Below, piece by piece: positions 1 to 12,458 of a stretch of 64,000 nucleotides of DNA (positions within the stretch are counted from its first letter, which is position 1; each line of letters starts with the position of its first letter). This DNA comes from Klebsormidium nitens (lineage: Eukaryota > Streptophyta > Klebsormidiophyceae > Klebsormidiales > Klebsormidiaceae). The position numbers and the translations under genes were made by a program. The notes under the pieces were generated by a model that searched no databases, had not been told where the DNA came from, and worked only from the letters and a program-made list of their open reading frames with translations. Location: contig DF237155.1 of the NCBI GenBank assembly GCA_000708835.1, positions 62,001-126,000 of the forward strand, read 5' to 3'.

Positions 1-96
1 TATCCAATTTTGTATGTTGTCTATGTTTTTCATCAATGTCTCCTGGAAGTGGTGTACACCTTGCTTTTTCCACGGCAGTCATTGTGGCCTTGTGAA

Positions 97-384
97 TCGC
101 ATCCAGTGTGCTTATCCAGGTTACAAGAGGATTAAGAATTTGTGCAAACAGTGAAGCCTCAGGCAAGACAGGCTATCGTAGCTTGGAACAAGTAGTGCTG
201 TTAGGCAATCAAGCAAGCAAAGAGCTTCAGGCTCACAAAGTCGCATCCAGTGTGCTTATCCAGGTTACAAGAGGATTAAGAATTTGTGCAAACAGTGAAG
301 CCTCAGGCAAGACAGGCTATCGTAGCTTGGATTAAGTAGTGCTGTTAGGCAATCAAGCAAGCAAAGAGCTTCAGGCTCACAAAG
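97..384. repeat. 144-bp tandem duplication, two copies
   Basis: Two head-to-tail copies (97-240 and 241-384), each beginning tcgcatccagtgtgcttatc and ending ggctcacaaag. They are almost identical; the clearest difference is gaacaag against gattaag near the middle. The near-identity suggests a recent duplication. A short open frame runs through both copies, but it has no recognisable product and is probably a by-product of the repeat. Confidence 0.9.
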
Positions 385-3305
385 ATGCAACAATCTAAAG
401 AAGACGGTCCCAGGTCCACGAGGATGCCCAATCGAAGAAGGTTAGGCGCCTCACTTTTGTTGCTTCGCCGAATTTTCTCTGTGTCCTCACTATGCAGGTT
501 ACCCCGGGGTCTCCATGGTTTTGGGTCTATGCCTTTTGCTGCCACAACGGTTTGTTTCCTGTTGAGGCTCAGAGTGTGCATACCCTCATGCATTTTCTAT
601 GCCTTGTGCTCTATTGGGGCTTTGCCAATCTACAACCTAGGTCCGAGACGAGGTTTTTGGGAACCTAGAAGAACTCTACAGGTTTTGTTAACTTGGGACA
701 TGTCTCTTCCTTCCAACTTTGGGCACTGACGACAAGGCAAAAAATGGCAAGAGAAATAGGTGTTTGTTCAGAGGTTCACTATATCATGCCCTCGTTCGCC
801 ATCTGCTGTTCAGATGGTTAATTGCACCACTGATCTTGCTCTTGGGTTGAGTTCCACCTTTGCTGCTTTGGTGCGAGCAGCGCCCAAATGATGCATTGGC
901 TTGGTGGCGCCAAAGGGCAGTGTGATGGCCTTGGTTGGCAAGCAATCAAAGTGTGTCTGAATGGATCTTGTTCAATGAACTTCAGAAGTCTCCACTTTTG
1001 GTGCTTGGCTGCTTTAGATAGTCCCTTGTTCTTGCTCTTTGTCATGAAATGGTTCTTCTTGTATCGTTGCAAGCTTCCGATCATCTCTGTTTCAGAGTGA
1101 CTTGAACATGTCTCTTAAGCAGCTGCGTCCTTGTCTTGGAGCCTGGATAAGCGGGCAATTGTGTGAGTGCGAACAGAGCAGGCGGCCATCGCGAAGAAGG
1201 GAATGGGCAAAGAGGCGCTGACGGCCACGGTGCTCGGTGTAGTTTACCCTATCTTCTAACCTGCTTGCTTGATCTTTCAAACGACGAATCTCCGATGTGG
1301 AGCAGCTTTTCCACTTTGTGTGCCTGTCTCTGGGCTGAAGCCGCCGCCATTGACAAGCGAATGCAGCGTCTTATAGAAGTTTCGCCTTCTTGCAGAGTAA
1401 TTGGCGTCTTGTTCCTATAACTAATGATGGGACGACTTGCTTCCGCACCGTCTCTCATGTTCTCATTAGTCAAGCTTGAGCTTCTCTTTCTACGTTCCCG
1501 GGCTTGCGTTTCGGCCAATGCACGGATGCCCTTAGCGGAGGGGGCTTCGTTTCAAAGCGCCTGCATCCAGTTGGAGCCGCTTTGCAGAATGTAATCGAGC
1601 CCTCCATGCAGCAGGTGAGAGCACCATGTAGATTGTGTAACGTTTTCTAGACACGTGTTTGAACGGGCTTGAGCCTTGGTTGTCAACTGAACGCTCGAAA
1701 AGTACGTCTTTTTCCATTCAAATGAAACTCTGCCAGATAATTAGGCCTGGTCAATCTTAAGATCTTTGAACGGTATTCCAATGTGCTTTGGACGTGGCCC
1801 GGCTTAGAATTGTGCAGCGCAGCGCTGCAACCTCAAATGTCCGCGTTAGGACTGCTTCGTTATTACGTGCCAGCCTTACCGTGCTCACTCTTTTCTTCAT
1901 GTGTAGCAGGCAGTACATTTGCCCTCTGGCCAAAGGCTGACGGGCCCACCCTGACAAGAAGCGACTGTCGTTGCTGCCTCTTGCGCCCGTTCGTTTGTCA
2001 ACTCTAGCCCATCAATCATGCCATTCGCAAGCTTGTAAGGGATTTTTAAGAACGAAGCATCGATGAGTTCGATTCGATTGGGCTGAGCTTCGCCATGTGC
2101 ACCATTGAAAACAGGTAGAACGTGTCGTCGTCACGCTCTCTTGAGTGTTCGAAGACAGGGTTGTATGCATGAGCCCGTGGGTTGCTCGCTGACGCATCTC
2201 GTGTATGGTCCTCCAGCGACGCTCATGTGTTTTTCCCTTCCTCGTGAGCTTTACATCTTTGTGATGTTCCCTAAATTCACGACCCTCTTTCGAAGATGGT
2301 GCACCAGCTGTACCTACGTGGATCCTAGTAAACTTGCATGTCAGCAAGCAGCAAGTTTTCGCCCGTTATTGCCAAAGTGTCGATCGCTGGCCCGGCATAT
2401 TGGTTCCTTTTGAAATTGCGTCCGCGTCTGGACTAACTGACTTCGCGATCGCGCGGCCGGCATCGATCATGCACATCGCAAGCGGCACCCGCGCCGTGCT
2501 GTTTGCCATGCACATGGTTCAATTGAATTGTTTATGCACCTTACCCAATTCACATAGGCCCGGGGTGACATAGAAAAGTGAACTTTTGATGGAACATGCA
2601 TTCTTGGCATGCGTCTCTCGGTGAGTTTGATCCGACGCGTGCATGAGCTGTTCATGTGTACGCGTGGGCGGCCTCCGCGCATAGCCCATGGCTTATATAA
2701 CATGTTCAGTACCGAAGTCACATGTGCTGTTTCACGGCACCATGACAGTCCGACGTTATGATTGCAGTGCAAGGTGACGATTTTCCTGGTTGTCTAGTCT
2801 GCCCTGTGTTCTGATGTCATCGTACATGCACTGAGCAACGACGACGTATACAACTTCGTGCACTGGTCGGATGCTGATCTTGATTGCAGCTAGCATGCAA
2901 ATTCTTTGCGATAGTGCAGGTTCACGGACAACCAGAGTCTACCAAGCATAACGGAAATTCGATGTGAGATAACCAGCACATGCATCATTGTGTAACCAAG
3001 CAGCTATCGCCGGCTCCATTGACTTTGTCACTGTGGACGTGTATGGAATCCATTCGAGCCGCCGTATGTCACAGTCTTGCACACCAAAGGAGCATTTAGG
3101 GAAGTTGTCATCCTACGTGGTCAGAAGGTGTTGTGGGTTGAGCGAGCAGGCTGCACTACAACAACCACACGTGTTCCTATTTACTCAACGACTACGTACG
3201 TGCTCACTGGCCGGAGGCCAACGCTAAACCTGAACAACTAAAACGATCTGAAAGGCAATCGTTTTTCTGCAACAAATTACATGAAATCGGCTCATCACGT
3301 GGGTC
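385..3305. other. gene-poor left flank
   Basis: Only short overlapping open frames on both strands, none with a recognisable motif or consistent splice structure. No RNA gene or further repeat was recognised. The 3' end of the kinase gene lies at the right border. Confidence 0.5.
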
Positions 3306-6300
3306 TTACGACCCTCTAACTTGCACAGAGTCAGCTTCGATTCGCCTGTACCCTAGACCCACTGCTGCAGACACCCTTCTCCATACCCTGACCGAAAGCC
3401 CTCGCAAAACTGCGACAGCAAGGAGAAGTGCCGTCCAAAAGAGGCGGGCCCTTGCGGCAAGTGCCTGGGGCGGTTTTGAAGCAATGAGCTTTAAGAGCAG
3501 CCACGCACGTTTGAGCAGCACTCGCCGCTCCGTTTCCTTTGTGACTGCCCTTTCAGTCCGCCTACTTGAAGGCGAGTACACGACGAACGTGGCCAGACCT
3601 GTTGTCAATATCGGATCGCTGATAGCCACGATCTGGCTGACAGTAGCTGCCGGAGAGAAGGCTGCACTTCGGGTGGGACTGCAGTGCGTCTGTGACCCTG
3701 AGAGGGTTTCACTTGATGATACCCGCAGATGTGTGTCGGTGGGAGCTTCGAACAGCGTCCGATCGATGGCGTCTGCGGCGGCGGCTGCGAGAACCGCTCG
3801 GACAGGAGCTGCTGACGCGGAGGAGAAGCCGGCAGCAAAACGAACGAGGTCCTGCAAGAACAAGCCCTGTTCCTTAAGAGGAATCGTGACTACGACAAAT
3901 CTCCACATATTTTTCAGCCTCTCATACGGATGTTGTTCGATCCCAGGGCACGGGAATGAGAGCTATCTCATTGTTTGAGAACAGCGTGAGGTACTCAAGG
4001 ACAGTCGTCTCTTCTTCGAGTCAAAAGAAGCAAGGGCATGGAGCAACACGCAAAGAAGGTCACCGGATTGTCTCGGATTGAGAGTACCTGAAGCTTCGTT
4101 AAGTCGAGCTTTGAATGCGCACTCACAAAACAAAGCATTTGAGTTCCTCTTTTTCTTGCACCAAGACAAACGGCCCCAAGCAAGGTCCTCCGGAAAGGGG
4201 ACACAAAAGGTGGTGACGAAAAGGACCTAAGAGAACGTCGATGTGAGGAGATGACGGCTCACATTCAAGGGCAGCGATGCTAGAATGCACGACGGTCCAC
4301 GGGTATTGCTCACCATTCCGAGGAGAACTCGCCGCACCCCTGCGCCGCTGCTGCCAAGGATGATGCCAGCGGCTCGAGAGGCACGCTCTTGATGGTCGCC
4401 AGCAGCGCCAGTACTCGCCACCAGCTTTGTCGGTTCTACGCACGTGGTTTGCCGAAATTAGCAATCGAGCGAGGGACGAAAACACGAGGGAAGACATTCA
4501 AAATGCAGAGGGCAACTGGAAGAATGACACATTTAGCCAGGTGCGTGCCTCTTCATCGAACCAAGCCAGTTGCAGTGGACATGCAGATGCACGCAGATCA
4601 TGCTACTTAGCAAGCAACAAGCTGCCACCCAATGAAAAGGCAGGTTAGCGTTTCCTTCTGCGTACCTGTTCCAGAGGTCCCTGCCGCGAGCGCCGCAACC
4701 CTGTCCCAGCGGACGCCCCCCTGGCCGTCCGTGAGGAGCGTCCGCAAAACGCGCCGGGTCGTGGGCGTGTTCTCGGTGAGCAGCCGCCGGACCACGTGGG
4801 GGTATGCGCTGGCAAAGACTTTGAAGGACGGGTCAACCGTCAGGCCGATGCCCTCCAGGGAGGCCAGGTTACGCAGCACGAGCGTGAAGTAGGGGGGGAG
4901 CTTGAAGCGGAAGCGCAGCGCGATAGCCCACAGCTTGGAGGCCACCTGCAGGGGAAGTGACGGTTGGGGGACGGGTGAGCGTTTGCTTGATCTGGAGCGC
5001 GCAGTGTGCTCGTCTAACCTGGACCCAGAGGCTGAAATGACAACCGTAGCGGACTCACAAGGGGGTGTACTGAGAAAGGTCTTCAAGGATTACTTTCTCA
5101 ACTGCTGTCGGGTTTTGTAAGCTCTCTTCTCTGTACACATCGTGCTGTAGTCGTTCTTCAACACCAACGACAGAGTGTTCCTTGGGACGCATGCAAAGCA
5201 GAATGTGCTATGAAGAGCAGGCTGGGACTCTCCCCTCACGACATTGCGAGTCTTGCCTAGCTTCCAACCGTTGCACGCTGTCGCATACCTGTCCAAACCT
5301 GACACGTGGCACCCCACTTCCCGTGATCAGCGGCTGCGCGCCCCCTGTAAACGCTGCCGCCAGCGCCCTGGCGACTTTCCCCCGGTCGTTGGACGGCTTC
5401 AGGACGTCCAGCGCGTCCAGATCGTCCGTCAGCGCCGCCCACTCCGCGTTCACCAGGTGCGCAATCGCCGCCAGCATGGCAGCGCGGTGCTGAGGCATGA
5501 TGCGCGTTATCAGACCGAAGTCGAGGTATCTGCGAAAAGGCAAGGGTGACGTTTCGCTTCAATTCAGAGAGCATGACATTCTAAGGCGGACGAAGGTTGA
5601 GTTTGTGCAACAGAAAGCCAACGTTGGATCATAGTGAGTATACAACCCCGACAGGAATGCCTGAGCACCAGAAGCGCAGACTTTCTGAGGACGTAGAAGA
5701 GACGTCGCCTTCGATCTTGCTGTTTCCGTACCAGCTTCTATCCGGGCGACCGATTATGAAGCAAGAAGCTTCAACAGAAGCCCTGACCGTTGCTCCCGCT
5801 TGTAGGAAACTGCTCCCAACTGCAGAACGTGCCGGGAACCAGGGCAGAAAGCTCGTCTGTTCCAACTCACAGAAACATGCTGCCTTACAGCAACAGGCTA
5901 AGACAAGGTGTCAGCGGGCCAAGGAGCGCTCACACTAGTTTGCCATCTGCCTGGAGGAGCAGGTTCCCGGGATGTGGATCCGAGTGCATGACCCCCGTCT
6001 CAAGGAGCTGCACCAGCGACGACTCGATACCCATTGACACCTGCGCGGGTCGCCGAAACAGCTCAGCAAAAGCTCACCACTTCGCCTTCTATGACCTTTT
6101 CCCCCTGGCATCGAGGTGCAACTAGATTCTCGATGGTTCCACCAATTCTCGTTGGATAGATGCTGTGACAAAGCATTTGCATTTCCTTCCCTCCCTTTAA
6201 CGTGGCACGCGACCATCTCAACAGTTTGCGTCGCGCAATGACAACACCGGGGCCACAGATACAATTGCATCATGCCAAATGGAAGCGGATACCCACCAGT

Positions 6301-8964
6301 GAGAGCAGCTTAGTTTGCGCTTCGGACGACCCTGCGGACAAGCTCCGGGCGTCCGCTGCTGCCAGGAGGTCCACCGGACGGTCTCCCTCGATCCACTCCA
6401 TGGTCAACACGCGCCGCGCTGTGAAGTCGTGCAGCACGCGAGGGACAGCCACGAACGGGAGGTGGCGCTGCGAAGTCTGTGGTGAGGGGCGGGGAAAGAT
6501 CAGCGACCCGTGACACAGAAAGGGACTTGACTGATTGTCCGGAAACGCGGACCACGAGGATTCGTCTCATCACAACGATAACCAAGAGAGCGTTGCATAG
6601 ACGTCCGCCCTCGCTAAGCTCGCACAGAAAGAAAGCCAACGAAGTATGTCCCTGACCATCTCTCAGGAAAGGAGATCACCAGACCCTCGCAGAACCAGCT
6701 GAAAGCAAGATTCAAGGGCCGCGAAGCCCTCACCGCAAACAGTTCGGCGTTGGCCGCCTCCGCCCGGTAGTCGAGCTCCCCGTAGAGGCCGCATCCGAGC
6801 TCGTCCGCCAGCAGCCGCAGGTCCGAATTGATGCTGGCCACCTTGCGGACGCCCTGGAGCTGCACGTGCCACGTGGCAAAGTTGGGACGGTTGGCACATT
6901 TGAAGAGGAGTTATGGAGCCCATAATGTTTGACATTAAATTTAACAGCCAAGCTTTCTAAGTTGCGATCGAGAAAGTGATCTTAGCGCTTCACTCCTCAG
7001 CGTCCGACGCTGCTTGCACTGGCCGGGTGATGACGTGGCATACGTGCTTTCTTGACTTATCTGTTTCTTTGATGCTGAAGGTTAACGCCAAGGTCCCGAC
7101 GTTTTCTTTACTTTCGCAACTGCACGGTACACGCTTGGTGCGAAGCAAAAGGGCAGATTGAATGATCGGAACGTTCCTAAAAGGCGTTGTTCAGACAGAA
7201 AATAAGTCACCCTGAACAACGGCAATCGACCCCGACAACACAAAATGGAGGCTTACCAGAGAACGCAATATGTGGATGTCCAGAGCGACCGAGCGGAGCA
7301 CGCCCGGCCGCTGCACCTTGACCGCCACAGCCTCGCCAGCTTTGGTGCGGCCCTTGTACACCTGGCAAGCGGGAATAAGATTAGCCCACAAGTAGCACCC
7401 GCTTCTGGTTGTTTCAGTTTCTATGCCGACCTTACCAGACTTTTGACATGAAGACTTCTTCCATGAAGGGCAGTGCGATCCACGAAGTATGACTCTCTTC
7501 AAAAAAATTCCCCAGTTGATCTTCCGACATCTCTTGCTGCCTAGTAAAGAATCGCAGAAGCAGAACACAACCGGCGGTTCCAAAGCGTCTCTACTCAAGT
7601 CACACGTTTGGCTGTCACTATCACAAATGCGTTGAAGAGGGCTGCTGCCCACCTGTCCAAACGACGCCGCCGCGACGGGTTCGTCTGACAGCTCCGCGAA
7701 GAGGTCCGCTAGGGGGCGGCCTAGCTCCCGTTCGATGACGGCCATGGCCGCGGAGCTGCTGAAGGGCGGCAGTCGGTCCTGCAGCTCCGCTAGCACCTGC
7801 AAACGCAAATGTGCCTCAGTTTTGTACTCCCCTATCGTCACATGTCTGGTTTTCTTCCAGATCCAGGTCCTTGTTGGGTCGTCCCGGGTTCTGTTCACGT
7901 TCAAGTAGACGACCAAAGAAAGCGGGTCAGAAAAACCGCAGACAAAGCGCCGCAGTTAAGAAAAGCAAATGCAGTCGATCGTCTGCCATGCGAAGCACGA
8001 TCGGCAGATGATTATAATCTACGCATAAGGTACATTTATTACTTGAAGGAAAAATCAAGAAGCAGAGAAAAGAAATAACCCGATAGGGTCTTTCGGACGT
8101 ACGGCTGCCGTCTCTTCGCCCACAACGTCCGGCCGTGCGGACAGAGACTGCGCAGCCTTGATGAACGTCGGGCCGAGGCCGACCAGGGCCGTTTTCAGCC
8201 GCAGCGCAGACTGCCGCACCGCAGCGCGGCGTTCGGACCCGTCGGGCCGTCCGAAAGCGTCCGAAGCGTCGCGCGTTTTGGCGAGGTCGACCAGGGAAGG
8301 GACGCCCGCTGCCACGGTCGCTGCCGCGATCTGCAAGACACGGGCAAGAACTTCGTGAGGAGGACGCCTCTTGTGCCAGTCGAGAGCGCCAAGTAAGGGG
8401 GGAGAATGTGAACGTGTTCTTGCTGCTTGGCGAAGCAGCTCTGGTAAGTTGGAACAAGGCCGCTGAGCGGATAGGCGGGCTCAGTTTCAAGATTGTACTG
8501 ATGAAACAGTCTGGACCGCTCTGTTGTTGTTGCTCGTCATTGGCTCAGGTATTCAAGTGGATGAGGATAGACATGGCGACGGCCTTCATTTTGACTCGGT
8601 CCATGATTTGGACTTTTAGTGCTCCTTGGTACCCTCGCAATCAAGTCAGAATCACAGCTCGGAGATTCTGGTAGCCGGAAACCCAGCGCTGTGCTTGCTC
8701 CACTCCTCGCAAAAGGGGTCATTCAAAGTGCTAACTTTTACAAGAACGGAGTATGCTCTCACTAACCCCTGCTTCGTAACATTACCTGGAGCAGGCGGCC
8801 GACGACAAGGTGAGGCCTCCGTGCAAAGTAACCGCCGATGACCTCTGGTTCGTATGCATGCTGAAGAGGGACCCGCCATGAGCGCATCCACCAGCGGCCG
8901 TAAGCGAGCGCGCTCGCTAGCACGCGCTTATCGCCTTCGACAATGTCGGCAAACGTCGAACGCT
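3306..8964 (-). CDS. ABC1/UbiB-like atypical protein kinase (ABC1K/ADCK family), 5' exon not found
   Basis: Multi-exon minus-strand gene. Exons in transcription order: 8964-8786, 8330-8103, 7796-7653, 7361-7257, 6859-6734, 6467-6297, 6040-5934, 5529-5289, 4945-4666, 4435-4314 and 3851-3306; all junctions are in phase. Family hallmarks appear in order: GPTFIKAAQ (the KxGQ region), the Ala-rich loop VAAASFGQVYKG, the lysine in VAVKVQRPG, the catalytic-loop block HSDPHPGNLL, and the metal-binding YLDFGL. ABC1 kinases in plants sit mostly in plastids (plastoglobules) or mitochondria and control prenylquinone metabolism; location here is inference. The first listed exon begins at an acceptor with an in-frame stop upstream, so the start codon and any transit peptide lie in an unidentified exon between about 8965 and 9536. 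The last two exons are less certain; they carry a hydrophobic segment near the C-terminus (residues like ARLFWTALLLAVAVL). Confidence 0.9.
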
Positions 8965-9048
8965 CTGCAGAGGACGAGATGGAGACGACTTTCCGTTAAA
9001 GGCTAGGGGAGTGAAAGGATTCTCTGTAGGTTATTCATGAATCCAAAA

Positions 9049-9158
9049 GGGCCCACTTAGAAAAGGATGGCAAAGAATAACAGTGGGGAATGGGTCGAAA
9101 GGAGGGCCCACTTAGAAAAGGATGGCAAAGACAAACAGTGGGGAATGGGTCGAAAGGA
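9049..9158. repeat. 55-bp tandem duplication, two copies
   Basis: Copies at 9049-9103 and 9104-9158, starting gggcccacttagaaaaggat and differing at only a few positions (aagaataac against aagacaaac). It lies in the stretch expected to hold the 5' end of the kinase gene. Confidence 0.9.
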
Positions 9159-9536
9159 GGTGATCGGAACACAACCACAACCTGCAAAGAGGAAGCTTGG
9201 CTTATAAACGTTCAGAGACATTGCACAGATTGAGAGCACATGCTGGGTCTGAGTTGCTCAACCGGACAGGTTTCGACTCAGGCAGCGCATATCAACGAGT
9301 TTCTTGGAACGATAGCAACTGGCAAGGAGTGGGACAGCCCGCGGAATCCGTACACCCGCTCGGAGATCATGCCACCACGACTTTACAAAGGATTCCCCGT
9401 ACATCTCCTATCGTTGCAAACTTTTGTGGACTGGTTTCACTCTGCATCACAAATAGAGAACCTCGAAGAGCCTACAATTGCATCACTCGAGGTACTTGAA
9501 GGACTATCACCTTAAAACCACTAAGATAATGGCCTT

Positions 9537-12458
9537 TCAACCATTTTGAAAGGAGAGTGCCAGAAGAAACGAATCTGGCGCAACTTTTGTGTGCCAACCT
9601 GGATACTGAAGCTCCAGCTTGGGCGCTGCCTCAGGCTTTGCTTGCGGGTCCTCCCACTTGCTCCACGACACAAGGTTAACGAACCCCGACGTCCGTCTTT
9701 CCTTCTGGACATGACCAGTTGCTTTCAGATCCCCGCCCTCAGTGTCTGCGCTGCTAGGCGCACCCGCTGCTAAACCTAGGCTGGGATCAATCGTCGGAGT
9801 GGGGTGGGGATCAGGAGGAGGTTTCTCAGGCCTTGAAATCGATTTTGGACGACCATTTGCTTGCCGGTCTGGGAGTGTATCTTTCCCAGAGCTTGGACCC
9901 GTATCTACCTTGGGGATTCCATTCCCACTAGCGGACCGCAGATCGACGAAAACCCTGGCTCCGCTGGCAATCGCCCCGTTTCCATTACCAAATGGCGCTC
10001 CAGGAGTCCCCTGAGAAGTCGCTGCTCCGGATTTCGCATCAGATTCGCCAGAACCTGGCGTCGGCCCGTTGGGCTGACTCCTTCCGACTCCATCCCCGCT
10101 TTCCTTGCTGGTACCAGTGCCTTCCCAAATTCTGGCTGCGGAGGCTTCCGCATCCACCAGGAGAGCGTCTCGACTGCTGGGGCCGGCCAGCCAGTGGGGG
10201 AACGACGGCTCCGCAACTTCCCCCAACTCCGCTCTTTCTTCTTTGAGGAGGATTCGATCCTCCAGGTCGAGGTCACAAAGGGTCTCAGCCAGGGCGGCAA
10301 GTTGGACTTTGTCGTCTGTAGGAGTGGGGGAGTCAATCGGTACCGCAGAGACAGGCTCGTCAGGAGCTCCGGCTACTCGTTCCACATTCCCTACCAGGGT
10401 TTCGTTCGATGATGCTAGTTCCTCAGCTGCTTGATCCAGAGGAGGCGCCTCGTTTGTGCGTAGGCTGCTGCCTGCAACAGGCTGCTCCGCTGCAGTCTCC
10501 TCGGCAGGTAAAACCGACTCGACTCCCGCCCTCGCTTCCGGACTCTCCGTCTCTAAACTTTCTGTGGATGGAGACAACGCTCCCGCCCTCGCTTCAAAAC
10601 TGCCTGCTTCAGCCCTTTCTTCAAAGGAAGAAGGGACCACTACCGCGTCTCCTTGTCCTTCAGGCAACGGTCCAGCTGTCAGTACGTTGACAGAGTCTAC
10701 CATTGGAATCACGCTCTCCACCTCAGTCGGAAGGCCAATCTCCGGAGCGTCTCCTACTTCTCCACCTGCTAGCCTCAGAGGATCCATTGCGTCCAGAACG
10801 ACTGGGGCTTGGCCAGGTTCTAAAACAGGGTCGGGGGTTTGAGGTTTCGGTTGCTCAGGTTCCAGGAATCGGGGCAAGATTTCGCGGTGGGAGTCACTTG
10901 TGGAGACCGCTTTGAAGAGGCGCGAGGCGAAGCCCTTAACTTTCCGTGCGAACTCCTCTCTAGGGTGTGCTTCTGGCCCCTCTGAGAGGCTCGCAGCCTT
11001 AACGCTTGCATCCTCCAGCACTTTGTCCCCTACAGGCCCACTAACCTTCTTCCTTTTGAATGCGTTAGCAGTTGGCCCGCTTGCTGCCGTCTGCTCCTGT
11101 GCCCCTCCCCTCTTCCCTTGCTTTCTAGCTGCCGTCTTTGGAGTGGCAGAAAAGCCCATTGCTGATAAGGGGATCGGTTCACTAGGGGGCAACTCAACGA
11201 CCGGTGCCTTCATCCCCAGGAACAACTCAAACCGCTTTACTTCAGCCCTCCCCTTGCCCCGAATGATTCTTGTCCCGCTTTTGGTGAATTCTCCGGGCTT
11301 TTCTGCCGCTTCCGCCGTCCCTGATGCATCGTCGCTTGGATTGTCGGGCGTTGCTTCCATGCTGATCCTCGCCCTTTGAGCTGTCCCGGACACCCCCAAC
11401 TTGGCCCCATTCTCCCCCACTTTTTGAAAACCTAGCAACCCCTTTTCTGCACCCAGCTTCTTCTTACTTTGCAAAGAGGACAAGCCAGCCGACTTCTGGC
11501 CTCTTCCCAGACCACCAGGGGAGTCTAAGTCCTCCCCATCGACCTCGGGGATCAGATCGCCACTATTTTGGCGGCTGGCAATGAAGGCGCCAAACTCCTT
11601 GTGTAAAGAAGGGGCCCCTATGCATTCAACCCCACATTCTGCTCCAACTTCACCTTCCTCTGGTTGTGGCACCTTGATTTCTTTGTCAGCTTCTGCAAGG
11701 AAACAAAAGTGTTTCTGGTCCCAATGTTGAGGTGGGCAATGCCACTTTGAGATGCTTGAAGGAGAACTTAGTGTCTACTTTTGGAGAAAAGTGCAAGCCA
11801 TTTAGATGGCCTTGTCTAAGTGCAAAGTCTGCAGCTCTAGTAGAACCACCTGGCTGTAGTTTCCAGACTTTCCACACTTACCCAGATTTGACCGAAGAAG
11901 CAAACACACTTGCTTCTGCAATTAATGAACGTTCTACAAGCAGGCTACAAACCTTGTTCTCACCACTCACATGACTGGTTCAGCTGCACAGTGCTTTGAG
12001 CTGAAGAATGCGCCTAAGAAACTGCCTATTACTGTCAAGGATAAAAGCACCTGCATTTTAGAGATTCAAAACAATGTGTGCACCAGCACACGACTCTCGG
12101 GACAGAAAATATGTGGCCCCCATAAAAATGAGATATAAAGCCCTCCTCACATTTTAGATTAAGACTTACCCTGGACTTCAGCGCCTTCTTTCTGAGTCAG
12201 AACCAGCTTGGAGCTGGTCCAGTGACTTTCACCACTCGCCTTCCCTCTCGACCCCTCTGCCCTGGAACCTCTTCCATTGAGTGCTCGTCTTAGTCTCGGT
12301 GCTGCTGACCAAATGCGTTCGTCAGGTAGACCAGAGAAGGGTTGAGCAGGCTGGCTAGAATGCAGCTGGTGATTAATGTGAAGCAAGGACGAACTCCTTG
12401 CAACATCTGTGGGGCAGCTGCAGCTGGCGCCCCTTGAAAGGACGCCAGGTCCGCCCAT
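9537..12458 (-). CDS. uncharacterised low-complexity protein, about 814 aa
   Basis: Two-exon model: 12458-12170, then a long exon 11692-9537, joined in phase by a strong donor (CAGG|GTAAGT) and a TTTCCTTGCAG acceptor. The long exon is open for about 718 codons, far beyond chance. The product is rich in Gly, Ala, Ser, Pro, Glu and Lys, with few aromatic residues and no membrane segment, so it is predicted to be largely disordered. Basic stretches such as KRKKVSG and RKQGKRGG could be nuclear-localisation-like (inference). More ordered-looking blocks are near the N-terminal third (KRFELFLGMKAPVVELP) and at the C-terminus (GFVNLVSWSKWEDP, LELQYPGWHTKV). I recognise no family. The ATG at 12458 is the first in the first exon, but the 5' end is uncertain and further upstream exons are possible. 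Confidence 0.6.

Noticed and set aside
2467-2772. Minus-strand 101-codon frame and overlapping plus-strand frames in the left flank
   Set aside because: No motif, no splice partners and similar-length frames in several phases at the same place; indistinguishable from chance.
3484-3978. 164-codon plus-strand open frame
   Set aside because: It overlaps the probable terminal exon of the ABC1K gene on the other strand, which joins in phase to upstream exons; the plus frame has no recognised domain.
9861-11379. Several plus-strand frames of 84-183 codons
   Set aside because: They are shadows of the long minus-strand exon at 9537-11692; they overlap one another in different frames and have no motifs.
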